From a virus, in IMG/VR virus record IMGVR_UViG_3300047554_000629, positions 1-64,000 of that record: DNA of 64,000 bases; one strand, written 5' to 3'. The stretch's first letter is position 1, and each line of letters begins with the position of its first letter. Under the pieces are notes generated by a model. That model saw nothing but the letters and a program-made list of their open reading frames with translations, searched no databases and had not been told where the DNA came from. Made by a program: the position numbers and the translations under genes. Shown here piece after piece: positions 1 through 6,794 of this stretch.

Positions 1-2
1 GC

Positions 3-86
3 GATTATCAGCACTATACCACGCCGACATTCCTGCCCATCTCGATTGCCGTATTCGAGTGGGTTGGTGAACTGCCGCGTCGATGA
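3..86 (+). CDS. C-terminal end of an unidentified protein
   Basis: An open frame enters from the left edge and stops with TGA at 84-86, giving 27 residues ending in VGELPRR. Only the tail is visible, so no function can be given. It runs the same way as the small genes that follow, and the next start codon (115) lies 28 bases on. Confidence 0.5.
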   Translation, partial: DYQHYTTPTFLPISIAVFEWVGELPRR

Positions 87-114
87 TGGACCGGAAACCA
101 AGTGAGGGCTGACG

Positions 115-564
115 ATGGCAACGACAAAACACAAATTGTTCATCCGGTGGATGAATCGCCGCGACATGCCAGAAGTTCTTGCAATCGAGCAAGCCAGCAA
201 CGACGAGCCGTGGGCTGAGGATGATTTCTTGAAATGCTTGCGAGAACGAAATTGCATCGGAATCGTTGTTGCCCAAGGCGAAAACGTGATCGGATTCTCG
301 ATCTATGAACTTCAAAAAGGTCTGCTCGGAATCATCCGACTTTCTGTTCATCCGGCGCATCGCAGACGCGGTATCGGGAAAATGATCCTTGAAAAGCTGA
401 TTACAAAACTTTCGCTTGCGCGTCGAAATCGACTTTCAACCGTGATTTGTGAGACGGAACTTGCAGGTCAGTTGTTTCTGCGGAAAAACGGATTCAAAGC
501 GATGAAAATGATTCGCGGGCACTTCGGCTCTCGTGACGGAATCATGATGGAGTACGAACTGTGA
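115..564 (+). CDS. GNAT-family N-acetyltransferase (RimI-like)
   Basis: 149 residues, the normal size for a one-domain GNAT enzyme, which moves an acetyl group from acetyl-CoA to an amine. The acetyl-CoA binding motif A is clear at residues 79-90: a beta strand ending VHP, then RRRGIGKM, matching the (R/Q)xxGx(G/A) pyrophosphate loop. The C-terminal part (FLRKNGFKAM near 120-130) is the usual GNAT beta-bulge region. A GAGGG ribosome site precedes the ATG. The substrate cannot be told. Phage GNATs are often assigned to protein or tRNA modification, but nothing here chooses between these. Confidence 0.85.
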   Translation: MATTKHKLFIRWMNRRDMPEVLAIEQASNDEPWAEDDFLKCLRERNCIGIVVAQGENVIGFSIYELQKGLLGIIRLSVHPAHRRRGIGKMILEKLITKLSLARRNRLSTVICETELAGQLFLRKNGFKAMKMIRGHFGSRDGIMMEYEL

Positions 565-633
565 TCCGCTACCTCGACCGCAAGCTAACCGCCCGACAAG
601 CCGCTATGCGGTGAGAAAAACGAAAGGCTAAAC

Positions 634-867
634 ATGACACCCGCCTACCGCTGGCCGAAACCTGGAACCGACTCGACGCCGACCGAGCCGGGGCACTACT
701 GGCTCAGGAACGCAAAACAGTCGTCAGGGCTATTGATCCCCGATGACGTTTACGAAGTGAGTCTGTTCGCGGGAATACTGATGATCCACGATTACGGACC
801 AGTATACGTCCACGACATCATCGGCGAGTGGTGCCGCGTGCCGGAGCCGGGAGAGCCGGGAGCGTGA
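634..867 (+). CDS. small hypothetical phage protein
   Basis: 77 residues, rich in Pro near the N-terminus (PTEPGHYWLR) and in aromatic residues, with an acidic end. The pattern 'PTEPGxYW' recurs in small phage proteins of unknown role. It is preceded by AAAGGC and its stop overlaps a possible GTG start of the next frame. No membrane segment or catalytic motif is visible. Confidence 0.6.
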   Translation: MTPAYRWPKPGTDSTPTEPGHYWLRNAKQSSGLLIPDDVYEVSLFAGILMIHDYGPVYVHDIIGEWCRVPEPGEPGA

Positions 868-914
868 AACGTCTGACCACAACTGAACGCAACCGCCGCA
901 TCTCGGAAGGGCTT

Positions 915-937
915 CGGCTTGCGTGGAAACGGAGGAA
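915..937 (+). repeat. 23-bp direct repeat carrying a strong ribosome site, copy 1
   Basis: The 23 bases from CGGCTTGCG to CGGAGGAA are identical to 1495-1517. Each copy places GGAGG a few bases before an ATG (942 and 1522). Here the copy also lies in an open frame that could begin at GTG 864. Confidence 0.8.
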
Positions 938-941
938 ACAA

Positions 942-1145
942 ATGGCCGCACTTTGGATCAACGTCGAATTCGAGTCAGTCAAACGAATCACCGACAAGGC
1001 GATCCTATTCGTTGTCGATGGTGAGGATGTTTGGATTCCAGTGAGCCAGATTGCGCCCAGCGACCGTGACCAGTACGAAGAGGGCGATACTGATGGAAGC
1101 GTTTCCGTCAGCGAGTGGTTTGCAAACCAGAAAGGATTAGCATGA
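942..1145 (+). CDS. small conserved phage protein, DGxxVWIPxSQI type
   Basis: 67 residues with the core KAILFVVDGEDVWIPVSQI followed by an acidic stretch and a C-terminal WFANQKGL. This arrangement recurs in small phage proteins and suggests a compact beta fold, possibly nucleic-acid or protein binding; that last step is inference. The start at 942 is chosen because a perfect GGAGG stands seven bases upstream. An alternative GTG at 864 would overlap the previous stop (GTGA) and add 26 basic residues (RNRRISEGLRLAWKRRK). Its stop overlaps the next ATG. Confidence 0.65.
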   Translation: MAALWINVEFESVKRITDKAILFVVDGEDVWIPVSQIAPSDRDQYEEGDTDGSVSVSEWFANQKGLA

Positions 1146-1264
1146 ATACGATCAGCAAGTTTCATTTCGGGAATGGCATCACGTTCTGCCGACTTGATGA
1201 CGGCAGCGTTCGTGTCGAGGGAATGCAAGACAAAGAATCTGTCGTGATTGACCCGTATTCGTAG
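1142..1264 (+). CDS. 40-residue hypothetical protein
   Basis: Starts at an ATGA overlap with the gene before it and reads MNTISKFHFGNGITFCRL... to TAG at 1262-1264. The overlap and lack of any gap argue for a translated member of this run of tiny genes. The sequence looks like a short beta hairpin followed by an acidic tail. Function unknown. Confidence 0.5.
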   Translation: MNTISKFHFGNGITFCRLDDGSVRVEGMQDKESVVIDPYS

Positions 1265-1354
1265 ATGTCGATTATCGACGCTGTTGGGTTCAACCCTGGG
1301 CAGACGATTGGACTGGCCAACGAAATTCATCGAGGGATTGGGAGTAACGTATGA
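1265..1354 (+). CDS. 29-residue hypothetical protein
   Basis: The ATG directly abuts the preceding TAG with no spacer, and the TGA overlaps the next ATG (1351). The peptide is MSIIDAVGFNPGQTIGLANE... It could be a separate peptide made by coupled translation or the detached end of the previous gene. Only position and coupling support it. Confidence 0.35.
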   Translation: MSIIDAVGFNPGQTIGLANEIHRGIGSNV

Positions 1355-1494
1355 ACCGACTTCGCGCTATCTGGTTGTTTCTTCGCATCGTTTGGCGTCC
1401 GTGGGACACGTACCCGGACGGCGACAGGATTCGCACATATCGAATTTCTGCAAAAACCGCGTGGGAAGTTTCACAAACTGTTTGGCTCGATTAA
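1351..1494 (+). CDS. 47-residue phage protein, RISAKTAWEV type
   Basis: Begins at an ATGA overlap. A hydrophobic basic start (MNRLRAIWLFLRIVW) is followed by YPDGDRIRTYRISAKTAWEVSQTVW, a pattern seen in small phage proteins of unknown role. The N-terminus could contact the membrane. TAA at 1492-1494 is followed at once by the second copy of the 23-bp repeat. Confidence 0.55.
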   Translation: MNRLRAIWLFLRIVWRPWDTYPDGDRIRTYRISAKTAWEVSQTVWLD

Positions 1495-1517
1495 CGGCTT
1501 GCGTGGAAACGGAGGAA
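1495..1517 (+). repeat. 23-bp direct repeat carrying a strong ribosome site, copy 2
   Basis: Identical to 915-937. Here the copy fills the intergenic gap and supplies GGAGG for the ATG at 1522. Confidence 0.8.
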
Positions 1518-1521
1518 GAAA

Positions 1522-1671
1522 ATGAGCGAACAAGCAAAATGCCAACTGTGTGGCGAACCAATGCCCGCTGGCGAAGAAATGTTCAATTTCCACGGCTACA
1601 GCGGGCCATTGCCGAGTTCTGCGAACAGAAAACGGCAGAACATCGGCGCAAGGCGCATCATTTGCAACTGA
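1522..1671 (+). CDS. 49-residue Cys-containing protein, possibly frameshifted at its end
   Basis: Preceded by GGAGG. It reads MSEQAKCQLCGEPMPAGEEMFNFHGYSGPLP then a basic tail. CxxC plus the HGYSG segment resembles small phage zinc-binding proteins. The frame from about 1603 that ends at 1709 encodes an acidic, helix-like stretch (AIAEFCEQKTAEHRRK...) which looks more like a genuine C-terminus than the basic tail actually in frame, so a frameshift near the GYSG codons is possible. Confidence 0.55.
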   Translation: MSEQAKCQLCGEPMPAGEEMFNFHGYSGPLPSSANRKRQNIGARRIICN

Positions 1672-1698
1672 TTATCGACAAATACAAGGAGAGCGACC

Positions 1699-2436
1699 AT
1701 GAATCTTGACCGCGTTACCATTACCGGACCCGATGACAGCATTCGGCCTGAAGACTTGATCGGACTGACAAAGGAATTCCCGTTTGTGGAGTGGGGCATC
1801 CTTCATTCCGCGAGCAACCGTGGGAACAATCGATTTCCAAGCCACAAGTGGATGTGCGATCTGCAAGACTTGGCTGGCAAAGAACACTTGCCGCTGTCGC
1901 TGCATCTCTGCGGTCGATACGTCCGCGAGCTTCTCTTTGGCGGCATCCCAGAAAGCGTGCTGACGTTCCTTCCCATGTTTCGCCGCGTCCAACTGAACTT
2001 TCATGCCGAGCGAAACGAATGCCATCCGAAATCGTTTTTTGAGGCGCTGAAGAAAATCAGCGAAGGGCAACGCGAATTCATCTTCCAACTTGATGGCGCT
2101 CTTGGCAATCAGCACATGGACGCGGTACGCGCGATTGGTGAACTCAACACGTTCGGCTTGTTCGACGTGTCCGGCGGTGCTGGCATTCTGCCAACCGAAT
2201 GGCCGTCACCGATCTACTATCGCGACATGCGACCGGACTACCACGGCTACGCAGGCGGTCTTGGGCCGGACAATCTCGCCGAGCAGATGCCGCTGATCGG
2301 CAAAGCCGCGAAAGGTTGTCGATTCTGGATTGACATGGAGACGCGGGTGCGGTCGGACAACGACCGGCAATTCGACCTTGCCAAAGTGCGGAAATGTTTG
2401 GAGTTGTCGCGGCCGTTCGTGAAAGGGCCAGCATGA
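1699..2436 (+). CDS. TrpF-like TIM-barrel protein
   Basis: 245 residues, close to one (beta/alpha)8 barrel. The region around residue 190, GYAGGLGPDNLAEQM, resembles the phosphate-binding SGGLxPxNV loop of phosphoribosylanthranilate isomerase. Other strands end in charged residues as expected for a barrel (LSLHLCGR, RVQLNFHAE, FIFQLDGA, WIDMETRVR). Phages carry such TrpF-like proteins without tryptophan genes, so the substrate is likely not the classical one; that is inference. A GGAG site precedes the ATG, and the stop overlaps the next ATG (ATGA). Confidence 0.7.
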   Translation: MNLDRVTITGPDDSIRPEDLIGLTKEFPFVEWGILHSASNRGNNRFPSHKWMCDLQDLAGKEHLPLSLHLCGRYVRELLFGGIPESVLTFLPMFRRVQLNFHAERNECHPKSFFEALKKISEGQREFIFQLDGALGNQHMDAVRAIGELNTFGLFDVSGGAGILPTEWPSPIYYRDMRPDYHGYAGGLGPDNLAEQMPLIGKAAKGCRFWIDMETRVRSDNDRQFDLAKVRKCLELSRPFVKGPA

Positions 2437-3200
2437 ACCACGAATCCGCCTTCCTCGCCGCCATCCGCGACCAGCCCGCCGACGATTTCCGCCGACTCGT
2501 ATATGCCGAGTACCTGGATGGGCAGGGCGATCCGAGAGGCGAACTGATACGGGTGCAGTGCGAGTTGGCGAAGATGACTTGCGACAAGTGTAACATGACT
2601 GGCACTTTCATAGCCGACAATGGAAAACATTACGTGAAATGCAGCACCTGCTGGCCTCTGCGAGAACGTGAAATCGAACTGTTCCATTTCCATTGGAACG
2701 AATGGGCCAAACCGTTTGACGCACTCAGACGGATCAACCCGCTGCCGTTCACCGTCCGCTTCGTTCGCGGCTTCCCCGAAGTCTCGCTGACGATTAGTGC
2801 GTTCCTGGGTGAGCGGTGCGAATGGCACGTTCACACCGGCAATTCTCGCAGTGGCAATTTCAGCAAGTGCCTTTACTGCCACGACACCGGCTACCGCAAC
2901 GGCCTCGCCGGTCCGCTGTTCGCCGCGTGCCCGGACATCATGGCCGTGCGACTGACGGATCGGGAGCCAGATTTTGTTGACTGGTGGAACGCGGATCGGC
3001 CGCATCCAAACTCTTCTACTCTTCATCCAGAATCAGAATTACCATTCGTGCTCTGGAAGAATCTCGACATAACTGGTCGTGATCGGTGTAAACAAGCCGA
3101 CTCCCCCGCTCATGCTCACGCCGCCATGTCCGCCGCGTGCATGAAGCTGGGGCTGGAGTGGGCGGAACTGGAACACGAACGAAAGGCGGTGACGGCGTGA
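2433..3200 (+). CDS. TIGR02996-domain protein with two CxxC pairs (planctomycete-type)
   Basis: 255 residues. The N-terminus (NHESAFLAAIRDQPADD.RRLVYAEYLDGQGDPRGELIRVQ) is a textbook TIGR02996 domain, found overwhelmingly in Gemmata and relatives, where it heads repeat proteins of unknown role. After it come CDKCNMTG and CSTCW, then CLYCHDTGY: paired CxxC motifs recalling DnaJ-type zinc fingers. No repeat region follows, so the usual partner domain is missing. The start is set by the ATGA overlap. This gene is the strongest clue to the host. Confidence 0.8.
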   Translation: MNHESAFLAAIRDQPADDFRRLVYAEYLDGQGDPRGELIRVQCELAKMTCDKCNMTGTFIADNGKHYVKCSTCWPLREREIELFHFHWNEWAKPFDALRRINPLPFTVRFVRGFPEVSLTISAFLGERCEWHVHTGNSRSGNFSKCLYCHDTGYRNGLAGPLFAACPDIMAVRLTDREPDFVDWWNADRPHPNSSTLHPESELPFVLWKNLDITGRDRCKQADSPAHAHAAMSAACMKLGLEWAELEHERKAVTA

Positions 3201-3772
3201 ACATCGAAATACTGTGCTGGAAGTGCGGGACTGGCTTGAAGTATCACTTCTACATCAGCCCAATAGTAGACAATTCATTGAGTATGGAAATCGATCCATG
3301 TCCAAAGTGCTGTCCACATCCGGTAGCCGTGGACAAGACAGACACGGAGTCAATCAGGAAGATGGAAGCGGCAATGGCGGAATACTTGAAGAGTTACAAC
3401 GAACCGATAACCGCACTCACCGACGAACTCGGCAGACCGGCTGGGGCTGTCTGGAAAAAAGCAAATGGGTACAGAATCGTACTACAAATAACAAAAGAAT
3501 CTGACGGCAGATTTTCAGCCGTGGCACTGAATCTTCCAGGGGCGGGAAGCTGTGGTGATACTGCCGCCGAAGCCGAAGCCAATGCCAAGGAAGCGATTCT
3601 CGCAGCTATTGAAAGCTACGGCGATTACATTCCGTGGACGGAACCGCGACTGACAAAAGATACGGGGATTGTGAAATATATCATGCTGAAACGTGAATCG
3701 GAACCCGTTGACGACTTCCCGAATCAATACGACGACTACGTTCGCGGGCTGCGAAAGGAAGGCAAGCTGTGA
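3197..3772 (+). CDS. zinc-ribbon plus HicB-like domain protein
   Basis: 191 residues starting at GTG in a GTGA overlap. Residues 1-60 contain CWKCGTG and CPKCC, a likely zinc ribbon. Residues about 95-160 (YRIVLQITKESDGRFSAVALNLPGAGSCGDTAAEAEANAKEAI) match the HicB antitoxin fold, including the LPG-x-SxGDTxxEA signature. No HicA-like toxin gene lies next to it, so this is probably an orphan HicB-fold protein rather than half of a toxin-antitoxin pair. The C-terminal 35 residues have no recognisable feature. Confidence 0.65.
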   Translation: MNIEILCWKCGTGLKYHFYISPIVDNSLSMEIDPCPKCCPHPVAVDKTDTESIRKMEAAMAEYLKSYNEPITALTDELGRPAGAVWKKANGYRIVLQITKESDGRFSAVALNLPGAGSCGDTAAEAEANAKEAILAAIESYGDYIPWTEPRLTKDTGIVKYIMLKRESEPVDDFPNQYDDYVRGLRKEGKL

Positions 3773-3996
3773 GCCGCAAAACCGGGAACCTACGAAAACG
3801 CCCTGCTATCGAGTCAGCAAAATGCAAGGCGTTACCAAAACGTGCCACGGCAATTCAAAGATTGCTGCAATCTACGTTCAAAGTTCATATAGACGCTGGG
3901 CGGGATCAAATCGTGTTTGATGCCGTATACGTCACTGACGTTACGCCACAGACGCTGTTCTTGAAAGCAGTAGGAATGACCACCATTTTGGGGTAA
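3769..3996 (+). CDS. 75-residue hypothetical protein
   Basis: GTG start in a GTGA overlap with the gene before. The N-terminal third is strongly basic (RKTGNLRKRPAIESAKCKALPKRATAIQRLL) and the rest forms likely beta strands (HIDAGRDQIVFDAVYVTDV). Function unknown; nucleic-acid binding is possible from charge alone. Confidence 0.55.
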   Translation: MSRKTGNLRKRPAIESAKCKALPKRATAIQRLLQSTFKVHIDAGRDQIVFDAVYVTDVTPQTLFLKAVGMTTILG

Positions 3997-3999
3997 GCC

Positions 4000-4332
4000 A
4001 TGACCGACCTGCAAAGAGCCGCGATTGCACTGGATGAATTGTTTGCGGATAAGAGCCGATGGACGCAAGGGGCGTTTGCACGGCGGAAAGACGGTAGTGA
4101 ATGCTCGTCACGTTCTGGTGATGCTGCTTGTTGGTGTTTGCTGGGAGGGATAAATCGTACCGCAGAGTGTCTTATTGACTGTGGAATTTTGCAAAAAATG
4201 GCCGAAGATATAAGTCATGAACAGCACCTTTCTTATACCGCAATAGATGTCAACGACTTCAGAGGCTACGATGCCGTCATGCAGGTGATCGGTGAGGTGC
4301 GCAAGCGGCTTGGTGTACCGAGGGCAGAATGA
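4000..4332 (+). CDS. DUF6197-type phage protein
   Basis: 110 residues. The pattern WTQGAFARRKDGSECSS...ACWCLLGGI...YDAVMQVIGEVRKRLG corresponds to the DUF6197 family of actinophage and other phage proteins (W-x-QG, paired Cys after an acidic loop, and a final helix). The role is not known. It overlaps the HNH gene by four bases. Confidence 0.7.
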   Translation: MTDLQRAAIALDELFADKSRWTQGAFARRKDGSECSSRSGDAACWCLLGGINRTAECLIDCGILQKMAEDISHEQHLSYTAIDVNDFRGYDAVMQVIGEVRKRLGVPRAE

Positions 4333-4661
4333 AAATAACCAACAGGCATCTGCTCAGGGAGTTTTCCAGGAAGCCAGCATGTGAGTTTTGCGGCAAGAGG
4401 AACACTCATGGCCTCGACCCGCACCATTTTTGGGTCAAGAGAGGCATGGGCGGAGGAAGCCGACTGGATGTGGCCATAAACCTGATTGCACTTTGCCGAA
4501 TTCCGTGCCACCATGATGCCGAACACGGGAAGATCACCAAAGAGACACTGCTGAAGATCGTGTCCAGAAGAGAGAAGAGGACAGAAGAGAGCATCATCAA
4601 AGAGCTGACGAGGCTCAGGTGGTCGATTGGCAAAGAACAACAAACAGACACATGGCAATAA
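4329..4661 (+). CDS. HNH-type endonuclease
   Basis: 110 residues. CEFCGK starts the zinc-binding part, LDPHHFWVKRGMGGGSRLD gives the first catalytic His, and NLIALCRIPCHHDAEHGKI gives the Asn, the second zinc CxxxC and the last His. HNH enzymes of this size act in phages as packaging-associated nickases or as homing nucleases. It is far from the terminase genes here, so the role is open. The stop TAA (4659-4661) lies in the palindromic repeat, which adds an in-frame TAG directly behind it. Confidence 0.8.
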   Translation: MKITNRHLLREFSRKPACEFCGKRNTHGLDPHHFWVKRGMGGGSRLDVAINLIALCRIPCHHDAEHGKITKETLLKIVSRREKRTEESIIKELTRLRWSIGKEQQTDTWQ

Positions 4662-4685
4662 TAGGCGCGACTCGCGCCTATTATT
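4657..4685 (+). repeat. 23-bp palindrome family, copy 1 (core 4660-4682); likely terminator
   Basis: Perfect 14-bp arms around one central base. The core is AATAGGCGCGA, C, TCGCGCCTATT. It follows the HNH stop so closely that TAA and TAG stand in tandem in frame. TTATTTC after the stem fits intrinsic termination, and a promoter begins 18 bases on. Confidence 0.9.
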
Positions 4686-4702
4686 TCGGTATCCGTTTTT
4701 TC

Positions 4703-4731
4703 TTGACGGCGAATCGCTTTTGCTATACACT
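4703..4731 (+). promoter_or_regulatory. sigma-70-like promoter
   Basis: TTGACG at 4703-4708 and TACACT at 4726-4731 are 17 bases apart (an alternative TATACA begins at 4724). It stands between the hairpin of copy 1 and the gene starting at 4755, so it most likely starts the lysis-type transcription unit. Confidence 0.6.
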
Positions 4732-4754
4732 GTCCTAAACCCAAGGAATTGAAA

Positions 4755-5066
4755 ATGAAAATCCGAGATGCAGCAATTCGAGTCATGGAACGTGGCCATT
4801 CTCGGTTCCCAAGACTCGCCCAACACTACTTGGCCAGAAACGTCGTTGCCGAGTACATTCACTCAAATCCAGAGTTCGGCAAAGAAGAAGTAGGCGATGC
4901 CCCTGACGCACTCAAGGAGTCGCTTCGGGCCGCTTTTGATGCTGTTGAAGCACGGCTTGAGTCAAACGGGAAAACGGTCCTGTTGTCACTGGTTCAAGCA
5001 GCTGAATATGTTCTGATTGACGCCGGGCTCATTGACGTTCTGTGGGATATGTGGTTCAAAAAGTAA
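4755..5066 (+). CDS. hypothetical protein, first gene behind a promoter
   Basis: 103 residues, mostly predicted helical, with a basic N-terminus and an acidic middle (NPEFGKEEVGDAPDALKESL). AAGGA precedes the ATG at the right distance. No transmembrane segment. It lies directly upstream of the holin-like gene, so a link to lysis timing is possible, but only by position. Confidence 0.6.
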   Translation: MKIRDAAIRVMERGHSRFPRLAQHYLARNVVAEYIHSNPEFGKEEVGDAPDALKESLRAAFDAVEARLESNGKTVLLSLVQAAEYVLIDAGLIDVLWDMWFKK

Positions 5067-5099
5067 TTTCACTTGAAAGGGTCTATCATGGCCGAATAA

Positions 5100-5342
5100 T
5101 TGAACAAGCCTGTTGCTGGCTGGAAGTCCAGTGAGTTCTGGAGTAACCTTCTTTCGCAGGTGACTCCTGTTGTTGGGCTGCTAGTCACTCTTGGAGTTGT
5201 AACACAAGTCCAAGGCGATGCATGGTCGAAGACTGGCGTGGCCATCATTGGCGCAATTGCGTCCATCGTTGCCGCTTTCGCTGGCAGCAGCACGGCAAAG
5301 AACTACACCAACAACCGAACGAAGCTGAAATCTGGTGAGTAA
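5100..5342 (+). CDS. holin-like protein with two membrane segments
   Basis: 80 residues. Two hydrophobic seg­ments (about 20-37, VTPVVGLLVTLGVVTQV, and 45-62, TGVAIIGAIASIVAAF) are joined by a short polar turn, and the C-terminus is basic: a class II holin layout. The only start in this frame is TTG at 5100. A good GAAAGGG site instead serves ATG at 5089, which is out of frame and hits TAA after three codons, so either the TTG is used or an indel has damaged the start. Neighbouring lysis-type genes support the holin call. Confidence 0.6.
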   Translation: MNKPVAGWKSSEFWSNLLSQVTPVVGLLVTLGVVTQVQGDAWSKTGVAIIGAIASIVAAFAGSSTAKNYTNNRTKLKSGE

Positions 5343-5344
5343 AA

Positions 5345-5443
5345 ATGAACGGCTACGAAATTGCAGCTATCATCGTTGCTTGTGCGGTCGCGTTCATGTT
5401 GATTACGGCTACGCTTCGTGCTAAGTACAAAAAGGACTCATAA
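5345..5443 (+). CDS. 32-residue single-helix membrane protein
   Basis: MNGYEIAAIIVACAVAFMLI then a basic tail (RAKYKKDS): one membrane helix with a positive inside end. The stop shares bases with the next ATG (TAATG). Position between a holin-like gene and an exported coiled-coil protein suggests a lysis accessory or a very small second holin; that is inference. Confidence 0.6.
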   Translation: MNGYEIAAIIVACAVAFMLITATLRAKYKKDS

Positions 5444-6003
5444 TGTCACGCATCCTGATCTTACTGATCCTGTCCTGTCCCGCGTTCGCACAATCGCCGC
5501 CGTCAATCGAAAAACTCGTTGACGATCTTGCGGCACTACGGGCGCAACGTCTGGACCTGGAGAAGAAAGAGGCCGAGAAGTCGGCAGAATTAAAGTCACG
5601 GCTGGCGGAGTTGCAGCGCCGCATCGACGATCTTGTCGGGCCGGTCAAGCCAGACACGAATGCGGAGTTCCTATCGGCGGTCAAAGCCGCTCTCGCAAAA
5701 GAATCGGACGCCGACAAGTTGTTACTGCCCAAACTGATTAGCCTGTATCGGGCCGCATCGCAGACGGTATCGGCGGCAACGACCTGGGGCGCGTTATGGC
5801 AGGCAATGGCATCGACCGCGACACAACTTGGCATAGCTGGCGGCAAGTTGCCCAACGTACAAGCCGCTGTAAGCAAAGAGTTAATCGCACGTTTGCCGAT
5901 CAACCCGCGTGAGAAACCGGCTGAGACTCTGACGGCGGATCATGCGAAACTACTGGCGTCTGAGTTTGCCCGCGTTGTCACCGTACTGGAGCAAGTGAAA
6001 TAA
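5443..6003 (+). CDS. exported coiled-coil protein, possible spanin-like component
   Basis: 186 residues. Residues 1-16 are a signal peptide (MSRILILLILSCPAFA, cleavage before Q17; ILSC could also act as a weak lipobox). Residues 20-66 form a charged coiled coil (KLVDDLAALRAQRLDLEKKEAEKSAELKSRL...). The remainder is helical. Starts and stops overlap its neighbours (TAATG both sides). Export, coiled coil and position after a holin fit a periplasmic lysis factor, but no family match is certain. Confidence 0.6.
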   Translation: MSRILILLILSCPAFAQSPPSIEKLVDDLAALRAQRLDLEKKEAEKSAELKSRLAELQRRIDDLVGPVKPDTNAEFLSAVKAALAKESDADKLLLPKLISLYRAASQTVSAATTWGALWQAMASTATQLGIAGGKLPNVQAAVSKELIARLPINPREKPAETLTADHAKLLASEFARVVTVLEQVK

Positions 6004-6794
6004 TGGAAAAACTCATAATTACATCAGAGCACGTTCGAGAAGGTAAATACATTGGAACGCCTGTCAATGACTGGCATGGCCACATTGAGATAGAAGCTAA
6101 TCTTGGAATTGTGTTTTTCAACGGAAGCATAATTGCCAAAGGCAAGGTCGTTTCAAAAGCTGGTTCTGGAATCAAAGCCGGTGAGGGAATCGAAGCCGGT
6201 GAGGGAATCAAAGCCGGTGAGGGAATCAAAGCCGGTTGGGGAATCAAAGCCGGTGGTGGAATCAAAGCCGGTGAGGGAATCAAAGCCGGTTGGGGAATCA
6301 AAGCCGGTGGTGGAATCAAAGCCGGTTGGGGAATCGAAGCCGGTGGTGGAATCAAAGCCGGTGAGGGAATCGAAGCCGGTTGGGGAATCAAAGCCGGTGA
6401 GGGAATCAAAGCCGGTTGGGGAATCAAAGCCGGTGGTGGAATCAAAGCCGGTTGGGGAATCGAAGCCGGTGGTGGAATCAAAGCCGGCGAGGGAAGCGAA
6501 GCCGCTGCGGGAATCACAGCCGGTGAGGGAATCAAAGCCGGTGGTGGAATCAAAGCCGGTGGTGGAATCAAAGCCGGTGAGGGAATCGAAGCCGGTGGTG
6601 GAATCGAAGCCGGTTTATCGATTGTATGCAAGTGGATTTTTTCAAAGTTTCGTATTTTTGCTGGTCTGTGTATATGGAAAAATCCTGACCAAAGCGAAAT
6701 GGAGATTCGCGGACAGCTTCGCTCAGGCACAATAGCGTTTGGGACTCACGTTGTTCCAAGTACAAAAGAAGAACCAGAAAAGGCGGCTGTATGA
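6003..6794 (+). CDS. hexapeptide-repeat protein, 26 GI(K/E)AG(E/W/G) units
   Basis: 263 residues. A 50-residue N-terminal domain is followed by 26 tandem six-residue units of the form (K/E)AG(E/G/W)GI from residue 52 to 207, then a 55-residue C-terminal domain. Six-residue periodicity with regular Ile and Gly suggests a beta-solenoid. Similar repeat proteins occur in phages and bacteria without known function; a surface or adhesive role is a guess. The DNA behind it is an almost perfect 18-bp tandem repeat, so copy number can change by slippage. Confidence 0.75.
   Translation: MEKLIITSEHVREGKYIGTPVNDWHGHIEIEANLGIVFFNGSIIAKGKVVSKAGSGIKAGEGIEAGEGIKAGEGIKAGWGIKAGGGIKAGEGIKAGWGIKAGGGIKAGWGIEAGGGIKAGEGIEAGWGIKAGEGIKAGWGIKAGGGIKAGWGIEAGGGIKAGEGSEAAAGITAGEGIKAGGGIKAGGGIKAGEGIEAGGGIEAGLSIVCKWIFSKFRIFAGLCIWKNPDQSEMEIRGQLRSGTIAFGTHVVPSTKEEPEKAAV
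6156..6623 (+). repeat. 18-bp tandem repeat, 26 units
   Basis: Unit close to GGAATCAAAGCCGGTGAG. Units differ mainly at the codon for residue E/W/G and at AAA versus GAA, so every change keeps the frame. Confidence 0.95.

Noticed and set aside
3197-3772. HicAB toxin-antitoxin pair
   Set aside because: Only the HicB-like fold is present; neither neighbour has the small dsRBD-like HicA sequence with its catalytic His.
6156-6623. CRISPR array
   Set aside because: Units are directly adjacent with no spacers and stay in frame inside a gene.
5978-6730. Minus-strand frame of Pro-Ala-Ser-Ile repeats opposite the GI(K/E)AG gene
   Set aside because: Any 18-bp array keeps several frames open. The plus-strand frame fits the gene order and overlaps its neighbours by TAATG and ATGA-type junctions; the minus one does not.
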